Assembly (NCBI GenBank): GCA_964036665.1
Contig: OZ038532.1
Coordinates: 11,302,537 to 11,366,536 of the forward strand
Origin: Gordius sp. MW1
Taxonomy: Eukaryota > Nematomorpha > Gordioida > Gordea > Gordiidae
Direction of reading: 5' to 3'
DNA length: 64,000 bases
Shown here: positions 11,401-22,564 of the stretch, piece by piece
Position numbering within the stretch: the first letter of the stretch is position 1
Layout: every line of letters begins with the position of its first letter
Notes under the pieces: generated by a model
Database searches by the model: none
Seen by the model: the letters and a program-made list of their open reading frames with translations, nothing else
Told to the model about the DNA's origin: nothing
Made by a program: the position numbers and the translations under genes

Positions 11401-14400
11401 TTTCCCTTCGCTAATTTAAGTTAGAACTAAATTTCTTGAATAAGCCGCTTAGGAGGATGTATTTCTCGATTTGACCTTCGAGGCCCTGTGCTTTCTGTAA
11501 CGATATCTTCAAGGCCTTCGTCATCGCAATTTATTTCGTCATCGCTCTCTTCTCTAACATTCTTGGTTGGCTGGTATCGTTTCCTTAGCTGGTCACTATG
11601 ATTTTTCACGGTTCTATTTATCGTATCGACCACGTAGGAATAAGGTCCATTTCGCTTAAGGACTTTCCCCAGCAGCCATCCTTTTTTGATCTCATTTTTT
11701 ACCCATACAGCCTGACCTGGAATAAACTCTCTGGTAACAGCTTTGTCCCTTTGCCTGTTTTCACTTTTCTCAGTCTTATGTTCTATGTAATTGCCGACTG
11801 TTGGTTGTATCCAATCGAGTGACGTTTTTAGGTTTCTCCCCATCATCACTTTCGACGGTGTTCTCCCAGTTGATGAGTGTTCACTGATTCTATACCCCAT
11901 CAACACGTCAAGCATACATGACTCGGGATCTTTGGTATATTCCCTGCATGCTTGATATCTGCTCTTTATAGTTCTAATAGCTCTTTCCACCAATCCATTT
12001 GTTTTTGGATGATATGGCGTAGATCTGATGTGTTTTATGTTTAAAGATTTGCAAAATTGTTCCATTTCATAATTTCGAAACTGAGGACCGTTGTCTGTAA
12101 CGATCTGTTTTGGAACTCCTCATCTTGCAAACCATTGGCGCATGGTTTTAATGGTCGTTGTAGTGGTGGAGCTATTTTGTAGCTGCACTTCGACCCATTT
12201 TGAATATGAATCAACAGCTATGCACCAAAAATATCCATCTATGGGACCCGCGTAGTCCATATGTATACGTTCCCAAGACTGTTCTGTTACATTCCACGAA
12301 TACAGTGGAACTTCGGGCTTGTTGCATCTATTTTTTTGACATCCGATGCACTTCTGTACGTAGGTTTCAATATCCTTATCTAACTGAGGCCAGGTAACAT
12401 AAAGTCGTGCAATCGATTTCATTGAACTAATTCCTGGGTGGCCCTTGTGGATGAGTTTTAAAATAGAAAGTCTTAAATAAGTTGGAATGACAAGTAATCC
12501 GTTGGCATAAATGATGCCTTTATCTATCTCATTTCTTTTGTATAACAAAAACTTAGTTCTTTAGGTATCATATTTTTGTTCAACGGCCAACCTTTATTTA
12601 CAAATGTTTTTACTTTCTTTAAAACTTTGTCTTTTTGAGATTCTTTCATTAAAATGTCCCTGTCTAATTGCATGTCATTGAGATTCAGTATACGAATGTG
12701 ACTAATGGAATTACTTCTACACTCTTTGATTTCTAACTCATTGGCAGTAACTGGTAGTCGTGAAAGTGCATCAGCAATTTTGTTTTCTTTACCCGGAATA
12801 TACTCAATGGTGTAATCATATGACATCTTCCAGGCCCATCTAATAAGTCGATTATTGCTTATTTTTGGCAAGTCTTTTGACTCGCCAAACAATCTTTCAA
12901 GTGGCTTATGGTCAGTTCTTAACACAAATTTTCTCCCATACAAATACATATGGAACTTTTCAACACCATACAGTAGGGCTCTTGCTTCTCTATCAATTGG
13001 GGCATAATGCTTTTCACCATCGATTAAAGTTCTTGAAGCGTATGCTATTGGCCTTTTACCCGAGTTCACTGTGTGATATAAAACAGCTCCAAAACCATTT
13101 TCGGACGCATCACATTCTAAAATTAATGGAAGAGATTTTGAATACGGAATTAATGTCGATTGATCGGAGAGCAATGATTTTACTTTCTCAAAAGTTTTTG
13201 TGTGCTCTACTGTCCAATCCCACTTGGTTCTCGTACCAGTCAATTGATGTAATGGCGCTAAGAGGCTATGTAAGTGGGGAATAAATTTTTCATGGTAGTT
13301 AACAAGTCCTAAAAAAGATCTCAATTCATGGATGTTTCGAGGTGTTGGACACTGTTTGATTGCAAGGACTTTATCTCCCGATGGACGAATTCCATTTTTA
13401 TCAATTATGTTCCCCAAAAACGATATAGTGGTTTTACAAAACTCAACTTTAGAAAGACGAGCTTTCATCCCTGCAGATTGCAGTTTGTTTAGAACTTTTC
13501 TCACATTTTTAACATGGTCGTTATAGCCTTTTCCACTTATTATGATGTCATCCATGTAAACCCCAGTGTTTTCACAGTCTTTTAGAACCTCTTCCATAAA
13601 CCTTTGAAAAATTAGTGGGGCGCATGACAACCCAAATGGCATTGTTTTATATTTAAATAGCCCCACATGTGTCGCAATGACTAGTAATTTTGGGAATCAA
13701 TGTGCACAGGGAGCTGTAAATATGCATCTCGCATATCGATTTGTGTATATTGAACCTCCTTCAATCTTTCCCATTATGTCCTCAAAAGTTGGAATTATTT
13801 GAATTTGAAAATCATTAAGAATGAATTTGTTTAAGGTAACTTTGAAATCTGCACATATCCTGATATCTCCATTACTTTTGCGGACATTGACGGTTGGGGT
13901 ACTCCATATAACTTGTGTTTCACATGGATCCACTTTTTCAATTACACCCATTTGTAGTAACCTATTTATTTCAAATTCAATTGGTTTTCTTAGTGGAAAC
14001 GGGACCCTTCTAGCCGGTAAGGCAATGGGTCTAGCATCATCTCTTAATTGAATTTTAACCTATATATTCTTAACTGATGCTGGACTTTTATCAAATAATA
14101 ACGGAAATTCTTTGTCGAAAGATATTAATGAATTACTATCATATTTAACTTTCTGAATTTTTACTTCTTGTGGAATATTTAATCCGAATTTTATAATCCA
14201 TGGTAATCCAAATAAGGGGACATCATCTGTCTTTGTAACCACAGCTGTCAAATTATGATTAATTTTCCCCATCTGGACATTTAATAATGTTTTGCCCAGC
14301 GTTTCTACTGGCTGGTTACCATAAGCTTTGGGAGACATACATTTGGTCAATCTGGGTCTGCCTATTTGTTTCCACATTTTAAGGTTGATAAGACTAATCT

Positions 14401-15325
14401 GAGCCCCCGTGTCATATTCCATTATGAAATTTTGACCATTTAATTTAACCTCTATTGTGGCTCGTTTAGATAATTGACATACACGCTTGATAGAATCACC
14501 AGAATCATCATTAGCATTTTCGAGAGTCAATTGATTTAATGCACTACGACAAGCTATAGCAAAATGACCTTTCTTTTGACATCTGAAGCATGTTGCTGTA
14601 AAGGCTGGACAACAAAATTTTGCATGTTGTTTTAGACACCTTGAACATTTAAACAATGCTTTGTTATCATTCTTGTTGTGATCATTCAACTGTTTCTTAG
14701 TGTCATATTTTAGTTTAAAAAGTCTTTCCTCAGAATCACCATTTGTCTCTACTTCAGCTCTCTCCATACATAAAGCCATATTTATTATTCTTTCAAACGT
14801 AAGGGGCTTGCCTTCCTCATCTAGAGTATCAGGATTGTCTTAAGTTCCATCTCTAGTTGTTTAAATTTAAGGGCAAAGATAAAATGATCTCGGGCTCTTT
14901 CATCAGTCATGCTTGTATGCACATTTACTTAAGCATATTCTAATTCTTTTTGACAATTCTAAAATACTTTCACCAGGCAATCTGCTTAAGTTCATCAAAT
15001 CTAACCTATGAGCAAAAATAGTTTTCATTGGTTGATATCTTTGATATAAGGCCTTTTCAAGATTTTCCCATTTTGCATCATTTAAAGTCATGGGATATAA
15101 AATTTCCCTCAGTTCCTTGATTATTGGCAATCCTATGTATGCGAAAATGATCTTCTTTTTAACTATTGGACTAGATTTAATTCCTTTTATGTCTAGGATG
15201 GCATCTAAATTGTACAGATAATCTTCAATTGAATGAATTTCTGGATAATTCAGCCATGGATATTCTTTTCAGTTGCTCATCCATTCTTGGCATATATATT
15301 TATAATAGTTTTACCTCGTCGCCAA

Positions 15326-15475
15326 TAAAACAAAGCTTGAAGTTCCGATTTATAGTTTATTCAAATATATCATAAGATCATAATAATGCGCAATTGATTA
15401 CATTGTCACGTGTTAATGCCATGTTGTTTTATATAAATGTGTTTAGGTAATAACATTGTATAATCATTTATTACA
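15326..15475 (-). repeat. 5' LTR of the near-complete Gypsy copy
   Basis: 150 bp. Matches the left LTR except two substitutions and a 4-base indel. Its outer edge is followed by the GTTAT duplication at 15476-15480 and lies only about 320 bp upstream of the CASC3 start codon. Confidence 0.9.
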
Positions 15476-15480
15476 GTTAT

Positions 15481-15799
15481 TATAGACAAGCTTAATTTAA
15501 AACAGGATGGGTAGTTATAACATACAAAAATTGTGTCGTCGAGTTCGATTTAACCTTTAATTACTTTTAAAGTCTATAAAAAATAAACTCATGACACTAT
15601 ATATAATTTGAGCATAATTTAGCATTTTCATATTTTTTAAAGTTGGATATTCGCTTGCCAATTCAACGTAAAACATTGTGATTCTATGGGACATTTATGT
15701 GATTTAAAATTATTATTTAAAACCGAGATAAAAGTTATGTGTGAATCGATATTTATCAGTTGTTCAAAATAAACTCACTCTAACGATAATACATTAAAA
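15481..15799 (+). promoter_or_regulatory. Short upstream region of CASC3, between the Gypsy LTR and the start codon
   Basis: 319 bp of AT-rich DNA is all that separates the Gypsy 5' LTR from the CASC3 ATG, so it must hold the 5' UTR and at least the proximal promoter, unless transcription starts further upstream or in the LTR. No clear TATA box or initiator could be picked out. This is an inference from position only. Confidence 0.4.
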
Positions 15800-18700
15800 A
15801 TGAATATAGGTGAAGAATTGAGTTTTCGTGGTAATATTTTAATTTTTAATATCAAGTTTTATTAAATAGAGGGTACATGCCAAGATAACGAATTGCATTA
15901 TATTCCATTTGATTGTGATTTAAATGACAATGTGTATCTAAAAGAACGTCAAGAATCTGATAATAAAAGTTTTAATTGCGATAGTGAAGAGTATTTGAGT
16001 GGGGAAGATATCAATTCTGAATTTATTTACAGTAATTAAATGACTTTATTAACAAATATCGAATCATTAGCTGAAGAACCGACAAACTCATTTGATAATG
16101 AGCAGTTATTAACAGATGCTCTAGATTCATTAGAGTTATCAGAAATGAATTCAAACAAAGGTTATTATAAACTGATTTTCTTATTTTGTTAAATAAATTC
16201 TTTAGATAAAAATTTAAAAAAAATATCAGCAATTGAAACATATGCAGATACAGGTATTGTATACCCTTAAGGATATTTGTATACAAGATTTATTTATATT
16301 ATGCAGATTTAAAACAATTTTTTGTTTATAGATGAGTCATCGCATGAGGATGTTGATGGATGGCTGGAAAAAGATGAGACTGAAGTAGACATTGCAAATG
16401 TGGATAAAAGTATTAATTTATCTGATCAAGAAACTGATGAAACTAAACCTAAAATGGACACCTCAATAAATAAAAGGGATCCAGCATTTCGACCCCGCAA
16501 AGGTTTTTTGAATTACATATATTATAATTTTAGTAGGTTGGTTTTTTCAGCATGATACACGTGATGAAGATATCTCAGATGATGCCATGGATGATAACTC
16601 AAGTATCCTAAGGTACTTAAAATATTTTAAAAGATTATTTGGAAAAGTGGTCAGACTGCCTTTTATTGTGGTTTAAAAAAGCTTATATTTCAATTGCAAA
16701 CTAAGGCATTTAATAAATTACATTGCTTTTGGGTAAATGTAATGTTAATTCTTATCTAAAAACACAAATATTTACTCAAATCTTATGTAATTTAGAAGCA
16801 AAAAAAGAATATCTAATGAGGGAAATTTGAAGACAAAAATGGATGGCAGGTGGACCCATGATTTATTCGATGAATATGAACAAAGTCCAAAAACTCCAGA
16901 GGAAATTTTACTTCATTATGGGCATGATATAAGAGATGAGGATACCACCGGCAACAGTACTTTTAACAGAAGAGGGCGAAAATTCAGGTTTAAAAATATT
17001 TTGAAGTTTCTAGATGTTAAATGAATTGTTGCAAATAGGTTGGTTATATAAGGGCTTTTTAAATTTATGATTTATATTGCTTGATAACCCAGGACAAACT
17101 CAATTGTACAAAAGGACACTGTTTAAGTGACTTGTGTTTTAGTGTGACCTATAAAATTTATAGTTATTTACAAATTACCAATCAAGTTTATAATTAATTT
17201 GAATTTATTTTAGTTACATCTGCCCTGATTCTCAAAGTCTTGTGAAGACAAATCTCAATCTGGAAATTATTTTAACATTTCATCTCATAGACCCGAGTTA
17301 TTATAAAATGCCAATTTTATTAATATATATATTTCTAAATCCCCTAATCTTATGTTATAATTATCTCTTCCATTTTAAAAGCATTGCATCAACCTATCCT
17401 TCATAAAAGAATTAAATTAGACTTTGTTTTTCAATCCTCAATTATCGAAAGTGTGAAAAAATGCATGGCAAAGTCTTTATAACCGATCTTACCCAAATTT
17501 TGAACTAGAACCCATCCGGGTTTTTAAACTAACCATTATCTTCTTAGTCGTTCGTGCAAGATTTTAATTTATCTCATTTTTTATTACGCTATAATTTTTG
17601 TGGTCTTTTTAATATTTATTCGTATAAAGTTTGATTTGTTCATCTAGGCGTAACATACCAAAATATAATCGAGACTGGCAAGATGCTGATGCCTACAACA
17701 AGAAGAGGTATCCACCTCATCAAGCGTACAATCAACAGGACGAAAAGGGTATGATACCAAGCAAATCACCCCCCAGAAAAGTAATAGAAGATCGTGGGAT
17801 CTCTAAATCTCAGAAAACTTCTTACAACGAATCATCGTCCCCGTCGAGGTTTAACAGGTACCGCGATCGTAATGACGAAAACAAACCACCACCTCCAAAT
17901 CATAGAACTTCTAGGATGATGGCGGGGAACGATTACAAATCCGATCCCCATAAATTTCAGCATACGGGCTCACGGGCAAAACATAACAGCAGCGAATCAT
18001 CTTTCACTGGTCGAGAGGGGGATGAGGGAAGGAGAGAGGATGACACTAAACGATATTCTCGTTCTAGGCAGTCCTTCCCACCACAACGCGAAGATCAAAA
18101 CAACAGGGCCCCCCCTCCTGGTCGGATTCTATACGATTCTAACCGAGGGGTGAGAGGTAAAGAGAATGTGGGCGGCCCTTTGAAGGACAATAATTACAAT
18201 AGCGGGGACAATTATCATCATCGATCGAGTAATAGTAATAATAGGGCCTTTCAGCAGCAGCATCAGAATGTCCAACGCGGTGGTGGTTCTGCTTATTTGC
18301 GCGAGATTTCGCCCAATCCTTCTAATAATTACAAAGGTAAAGGTTACGCGCCACGTAACAGCCCCCCAAAGAGGTGGAGCGAAGAAACCACGATGCAAGC
18401 CCAACGTTCGGGTCATACGCCTAGCGGTTTGGGAGGTACCAAGGCGTATACTAAATCGCGAAAACCGTTGCATCAGGAAGAGCAACATGCAGCAGGTCGG
18501 CAGCAAAATGAAAAGTATGTTGGGAAGTCATATGAACAGGGTAGTGGAGGCAATAAGATGAATAGCCAACAACCAGTCTATGCCCAACCTCTGATGAGTT
18601 TGCAAGATGGTCACGCCTTGCCTAGCAAGGCACCCCAAAATTTATTTGTTAGTTCTTCCGCTTTTTTGACGCAAAATTTGCAGCCGTCTGGCTTGATGAA

Positions 18701-19642
18701 TCCCATGTTTTATCCCCCGATCCAACAAGTCCTCATGCAGAGGAATAACTTGAACAACATACCACCTTATGCACCAGCTAACATGAGTGCGTCGCTTGGC
18801 GATCATTTTTTTTGTGTTTTAAACAATTCATCAATTATTGCTGAAGATACCAATTTATATTAGTTATTTGTGCTTTCATTTTATAATATTCATAATTTAC
18901 GTTGTGCAATTTGTAAACTCTATTTTTTGATATTTTGTTAATATTAAAAAGGATTGTTTTATTTTGCAATAAAGTTTTTAACTTATGTGATTGTGTCCAA
19001 TATATGTTATTGCTTATATTTTTTCTTGCTTATTGTTATAAATCAGTACAGTCTATTTGATAACTTACAGGTCACAACTCATTTCCTTACTTGAGATTAG
19101 CAGGGAATGGTGGTAATCTTTCATCACTCTACCCTCCTCAACTATCACAGGGGCTTTTTGCTAACCCTTATTTTTCATCAGGCAACCTCAATTTCCAAAA
19201 GTCACCATTGAAAATGCAAAATACACTAGCTGATGAAGCTAGGCCTAATAACAGCACCACTTTTTACAACAATGAAGGTCTCCCCACAGCTGATCAATTG
19301 CATTATTTAGAAAATAATGCTCCCTTTGATGATAGTTTAGATGTTAGTAATGCCACTTTCCCTTATCCCCTTTACTCTCCTTATTCTTATGTTACCCTTC
19401 AAGCCCACCTGCAAAATTTTGGTTTGCAAGATCCATCATTGCTTCAAAATGCACCTAATACAATTTTAAACTCGTACCCAAATTTTTATGGCATTGAATC
19501 TGATGTTATGGGTAATGATAATTTTCCAGGCAACAAAGTAGCAACAAATGATGAACTCCAACAGCTCCCCTTTAGTAGTCAAAGTTCAGATATTAAACCA
19601 AATAACTTCAACACAGTTGGAAAAATAAAATTGCATCAATAA
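15800..19642 (+). CDS. casc3: CASC3 / Barentsz (MLN51), exon junction complex core component, nine exons
   Basis: Exons: 15800-15830, 15870-16031, 16071-16160, 16206-16253, 16332-16502, 16537-16612, 16796-16987, 17648-18786, 19071-19642. All junctions are GT-AG and in phase, giving 826 aa. The start is the ATG at 15800. An acidic N-terminus (SEEYLSGEDIN) precedes the Btz/SELOR domain at about 158-267. Its motifs PAFRPRKGWFFQHD, GRWTHDLFDEYEQSP and LLHYGHDIR align with human PAYIPRKGLFFEHD, GRWEHDKFREDEQAP and LIALYGYDIR, and NRDW matches the human DPNW end. In the known EJC structure this domain wraps around eIF4A3 and contacts RNA. The rest is low complexity, rich in R/S/N/G, then N/P/Q. CASC3 acts in mRNA localisation, nonsense-mediated decay and translation, shuttling between nucleus and cytoplasm. 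Introns 1-3 and 5 are 39, 39, 45 and 34 nt; intron 4 is 78; introns 6-8 are 183, 660 and 284 nt. Confidence 0.93.
18968..18973 (+). terminator. Possible intronic poly(A) signal in CASC3 intron 8
   Basis: AATAAA in GCAATAAAGTTTT lies inside the 284-nt last intron. If intron 8 is retained, the frame runs from exon 8 to a stop at 18861-18863, adding about 25 residues, and this signal follows about 105 nt later. A shorter isoform lacking the last-exon segment is therefore possible. Confidence 0.4.
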
Positions 19643-20044
19643 GTTATGTATTACGTGTAGATCAATGACTTAAATCATGTAAAAATAGATTCAAAGATTT
19701 TTAAATACCATATTATTAGTGTGTTTATATTTAAATGACAATTTTTAGTTTTGTATTCATTTATTATATGTATACATCTAATTCATTTTATTCAAAAATA
19801 GTGAAATTAAATTATTTACCAATAAATTTTTATAAAATGTATAAATACTGATTTTCAATATGTTAAGATTATTATGTTAATAATTTATTACTAAACTTGT
19901 GTTGGCATTAATTATGCTCTAACATAATATTTATATCAATGTATTGCCAACTTGCATATAATAAATAGTAGATTTTTATTAACATCATAGTATATATATT
20001 TAATAACTAAACAGTTTCTATTTTAACACATTTAAATATATCTT
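19643..20044. other. Shared 3' region between CASC3 (+) and the C15orf61 homolog (-)
   Basis: 402 bp of very AT-rich DNA separates the two stop codons. Forward AATAAA signals occur at 19821-19826 and 19960-19965. On the reverse strand AATAAA occurs at 19980-19975, about 65 nt after the C15orf61 stop. The forward signals would let CASC3 transcripts end before or within the opposite gene's 3' UTR, so the two 3' UTRs may overlap. Confidence 0.55.
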
Positions 20045-20578
20045 TTAATATAAAGATGTTTTGTTTTCTTTGTATATGAAATAGAGCTTTATTTTTTGTT
20101 GTATCCTTTTATTCTTATTGTCATACATATCAATATTAAGCACTTCATGATGTTTTATCATGAAAAATGATATAATACCATAAATCAGACAAGGTATGCC
20201 TACACCAATAAATAATGTGTAATGATAAATTTACCTAAATTGATTATTTTAAGGATTCTATAAAAATGATCCTCAGATTTGATATCCATGAAAGGAGCCT
20301 TGGTACAATGATACTTAATGTATGGATAACAACCAATCCTTAATATACGATAATTAATATTTGGTGTTATTTTCCAGTTAAAATATGACATACCAAATTG
20401 ATCATTAATAACCTGTATAAAATTAATTATACCTTAAAATTTAATAAACCGAGTTATGTTTAACAAAAAAAGATGTCCAATGAGGTTGAGTTTTAATTAG
20501 ATATTCTGTAACAACTAAGGATGCTGGAATTTTTAAACGGGGTTGATTAAATAAATTGCCTAATTTATTCAACAACAT
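20045..20578 (-). CDS. C15orf61-like: C15orf61 homolog (small conserved, probably mitochondrial protein), three exons
   Basis: Exons on the reverse strand: 20578-20450, 20412-20235, 20199-20045, giving 153 aa (the human protein is about 157). Introns are only 37 and 35 nt, both GT-AG and in phase. Family matches, in order: PHWTSF at 32-37, NDQFGMSYFNW at 46-56 (human NDQFGLSHFNW), GCYPYIKYHC at 70-79 (human GCFPFIKYHC), KAP, then INLGIPCLIYG at 100-110 (human VNLGIPTLLYG), and a C-terminal LYFIYKEN resembling VYFLNKED. The NLGIP region is hydrophobic and may be a membrane segment. The N-terminal 31 residues are basic and leucine-rich, compatible with a mitochondrial presequence (inference). 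The molecular function of the family is not established. The ATG at 20578 is chosen because the open frame upstream has no earlier ATG; out-of-frame upstream ATGs occur close by. Confidence 0.9.
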
Positions 20579-20978
20579 ACCTAACGCGCACGATACATGG
20601 CAATAGACTGACGAACAGCCGTTTTTTGCATTGGAATTTATTGAACAACTCAGGCAGTCGTTTATTGGGATTTTTGAATATGTGCACTTGTATAATGACA
20701 AACAGCAAAATTTATGAAAGAAAGAGTAATGCGAACATTAAACGATTAACTTTTCATACGTAGTTTGTCATTTAATAAATCAATAAAGGGATTAACGTTT
20801 AATTTGATAATATGCCTTAAACATGGCGGCCTACCCTAACTTAATAGTTATCAGCTGTTCACCAGTTATGGTTTTATTAGTCTATGGCAATGGTTTTTTA
20901 AATAGACTGATTCGAATGTGAAGCCGAGATCTAGAAAAAAATTCAGGGTCGCGTTTCTGGTATAAGAGTATGTATGTA
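20579..20978 (-). promoter_or_regulatory. Upstream region of the C15orf61 homolog
   Basis: 400 bp lie between the C15orf61 start codon and the target duplication of the foldback element. Within the first ~55 bases upstream are two ATGs in one frame that end at TAG just before the main start; they could act as a short upstream reading frame of at most 16 codons. No core promoter motif was recognised. Confidence 0.35.
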
Positions 20979-20986
20979 TTGTTACC
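20979..20986. repeat. 8-bp target-site duplication TTGTTACC, left
   Basis: TTGTTACC at 20979-20986 is repeated exactly at 24180-24187, directly flanking the foldback element. Eight-base duplications are typical of hAT-superfamily insertion (also P and Merlin). Confidence 0.85.
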
Positions 20987-21479
20987 TATAGTTGTTAAAT
21001 TGCTAAGCAGCTTCAACTAAAAACTCGAGCACGAACACTAGCTGGGTAATATGCTAACACAATGAGTGCTAAGCTAACTGTTCGGTGCAATAGTTTTAAC
21101 AGTAGCACGTAAAAATGCTCGAGAGGTTAGTCGATAGCAGCCAAATCTGTTAAAAAATTTAGCAGGAGCTTGAGCAGTAAATTCGAGCAGATAGTAGATT
21201 GAATTGCTTTTGTTAAACTATTTTAGTTACTTACAATATTTGCTCATGGTATATTATAAAGTTATTATATTATAGTTTTATAAGAAATTAAGCATGTTGA
21301 GCATATATGATGGATTGCACGATAATAAGATGAGATTGTATATTTGATTTTTTACTTGACATGTTATTATATACATTTTGAGTTTTTAGGTATAAAAATT
21401 TTGTACAGGTGGTTAAATAAATATATATGGGGTAAATGTCATAATCTATGTTTATGATGCGATTTAAATTTTTTTTTAA

Positions 21480-22370
21480 ATTATGACTCACTGAGAGCTT
21501 AAAAAATGTTTTTCACCTTTGAAATTAAGATTTTTAAAAGTTTAGCGGTCGCCCAGGTGACAAATGTCATAATCTATGTTTATGATGCGATTTAAATTTT
21601 TTTTTGAAATTGTGACTCACTAAGAACTTAAGAAATGTTTTTCACCTTTGAAATTAAGATTTTTAAAAGTTTAGCGGTCGCCCAGGTGACAAATGTCATA
21701 ATCTATGTTTATTATGGGATTTACATTTTTTTTTCAAATTGTGACTCACTAAGAGCTTATAAAATGTTTTTCACCTTTGAAATTAAGATTTTTGAAAGTT
21801 TAGCGGTCGCCCAGGTGACAAATGTCATAATCTATGTTTATTATGGGATTTAAATTTTTTTTCAAATTGTGACTCGCTGAGAGCTTAAAAAATGTTTTTC
21901 ATCTTTGAAATTAAGATTTTTGAAAGTTTAGCGGTGGCTCAGGTGACAAATGTCATAATCTATGTTTATTATGGGATTTAGATTTTTTTTCAAATTGTGA
22001 CTCGCTGAGAGCTTAAAAATGTTTTTCACCTTTGAAATTAAGATTTTTGAAAGTTTAGCGGTCGCCCAGGTGACAAATGTCATAATCTATGTTTATTATG
22101 GGATTTAAATTTTTTTTTGACTTTGTGACTCACTAAGAACTTAAAAAATGTTTTTCACCTTTGAAATTAAGATTTTTGAAAGTTTAGCGGTCGCTCAGGT
22201 GACAAATGTCATAATCTATGTTTATTATGGGATTTAAATTTTTTTTTCAAATTGTGACTCACTAAGAGCTTAAAAAATGTTTTTCACCTTTGAAATTAAG
22301 ATTTTTGAAAGTTTAGCGGTCCCCCAGGTGACAAATGTCATAATCTTCATTTATGATGCGATCAAATTGT
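21480..22370 (+). repeat. Left array of the foldback element, about 7 copies of a ~129-bp unit
   Basis: TTTAGCGGTCGCCCAGGTGAC recurs at about 21541, 21670, 21799, 21927, 22053, 22183 and 22312. Each unit also contains TGTCATAATCTATGTTTA, a T-run, GTGACTCACTAAGAGCTTA and ATGTTTTTCACCTTTGAAAT. Variants such as GCGGTGGCTC and AACTTA/GAGCTTA mark sub-lineages. Confidence 0.92.
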
Positions 22371-22564
22371 GACTCATTGAGAGCTCAAAAATGTTTTTCA
22401 CCTTTAAATTTAAGATTTTAACAGTTTGCCGCAGGGGTTTGTCCCAACCCCTGAACCCGCCGGGTAAAACCCAATGTTTTACGGAACCCAAACCCATTTT
22501 AAAAATACCCTTAAAACCCGAACTCGATGAATACAAAATTTCCGCCATCTATAAGTAAAAATTT

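Larger units (their letters stand above)
11255..15475 (-). mobile_element. Ty3/Gypsy retrotransposon, near-complete but broken, with both LTRs
   Basis: A 4.2-kb reverse-strand element bounded by two LTRs and a GTTAT duplication. Parts in 5'-3' order on the reverse strand: gag (about 15130-14900), nucleocapsid with CCHC knuckles and protease with DTGAQ (about 14780-14060), reverse transcriptase and RNase H (about 13950-12550), integrase with HHCC-type and catalytic regions (about 12550-11430, including YHPKTNGLVERA). The primer-binding-site-like TTGGCGACGAGG follows the 5' LTR and a purine tract GCGAAGGGAAA precedes the 3' LTR. The family is K02A2.6-like (Mag/Cer-type Gypsy). The frames are interrupted roughly five to eight times, so it is a fossil. 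The LTRs differ at only about two substitutions plus a 4-bp indel, so it is fairly young. Confidence 0.93.

Noticed and set aside
22351-22548. 65-codon reverse frame in the centre of the foldback element
   Set aside because: Short, no motif, partly made of the tandem unit; not a credible transposase remnant.
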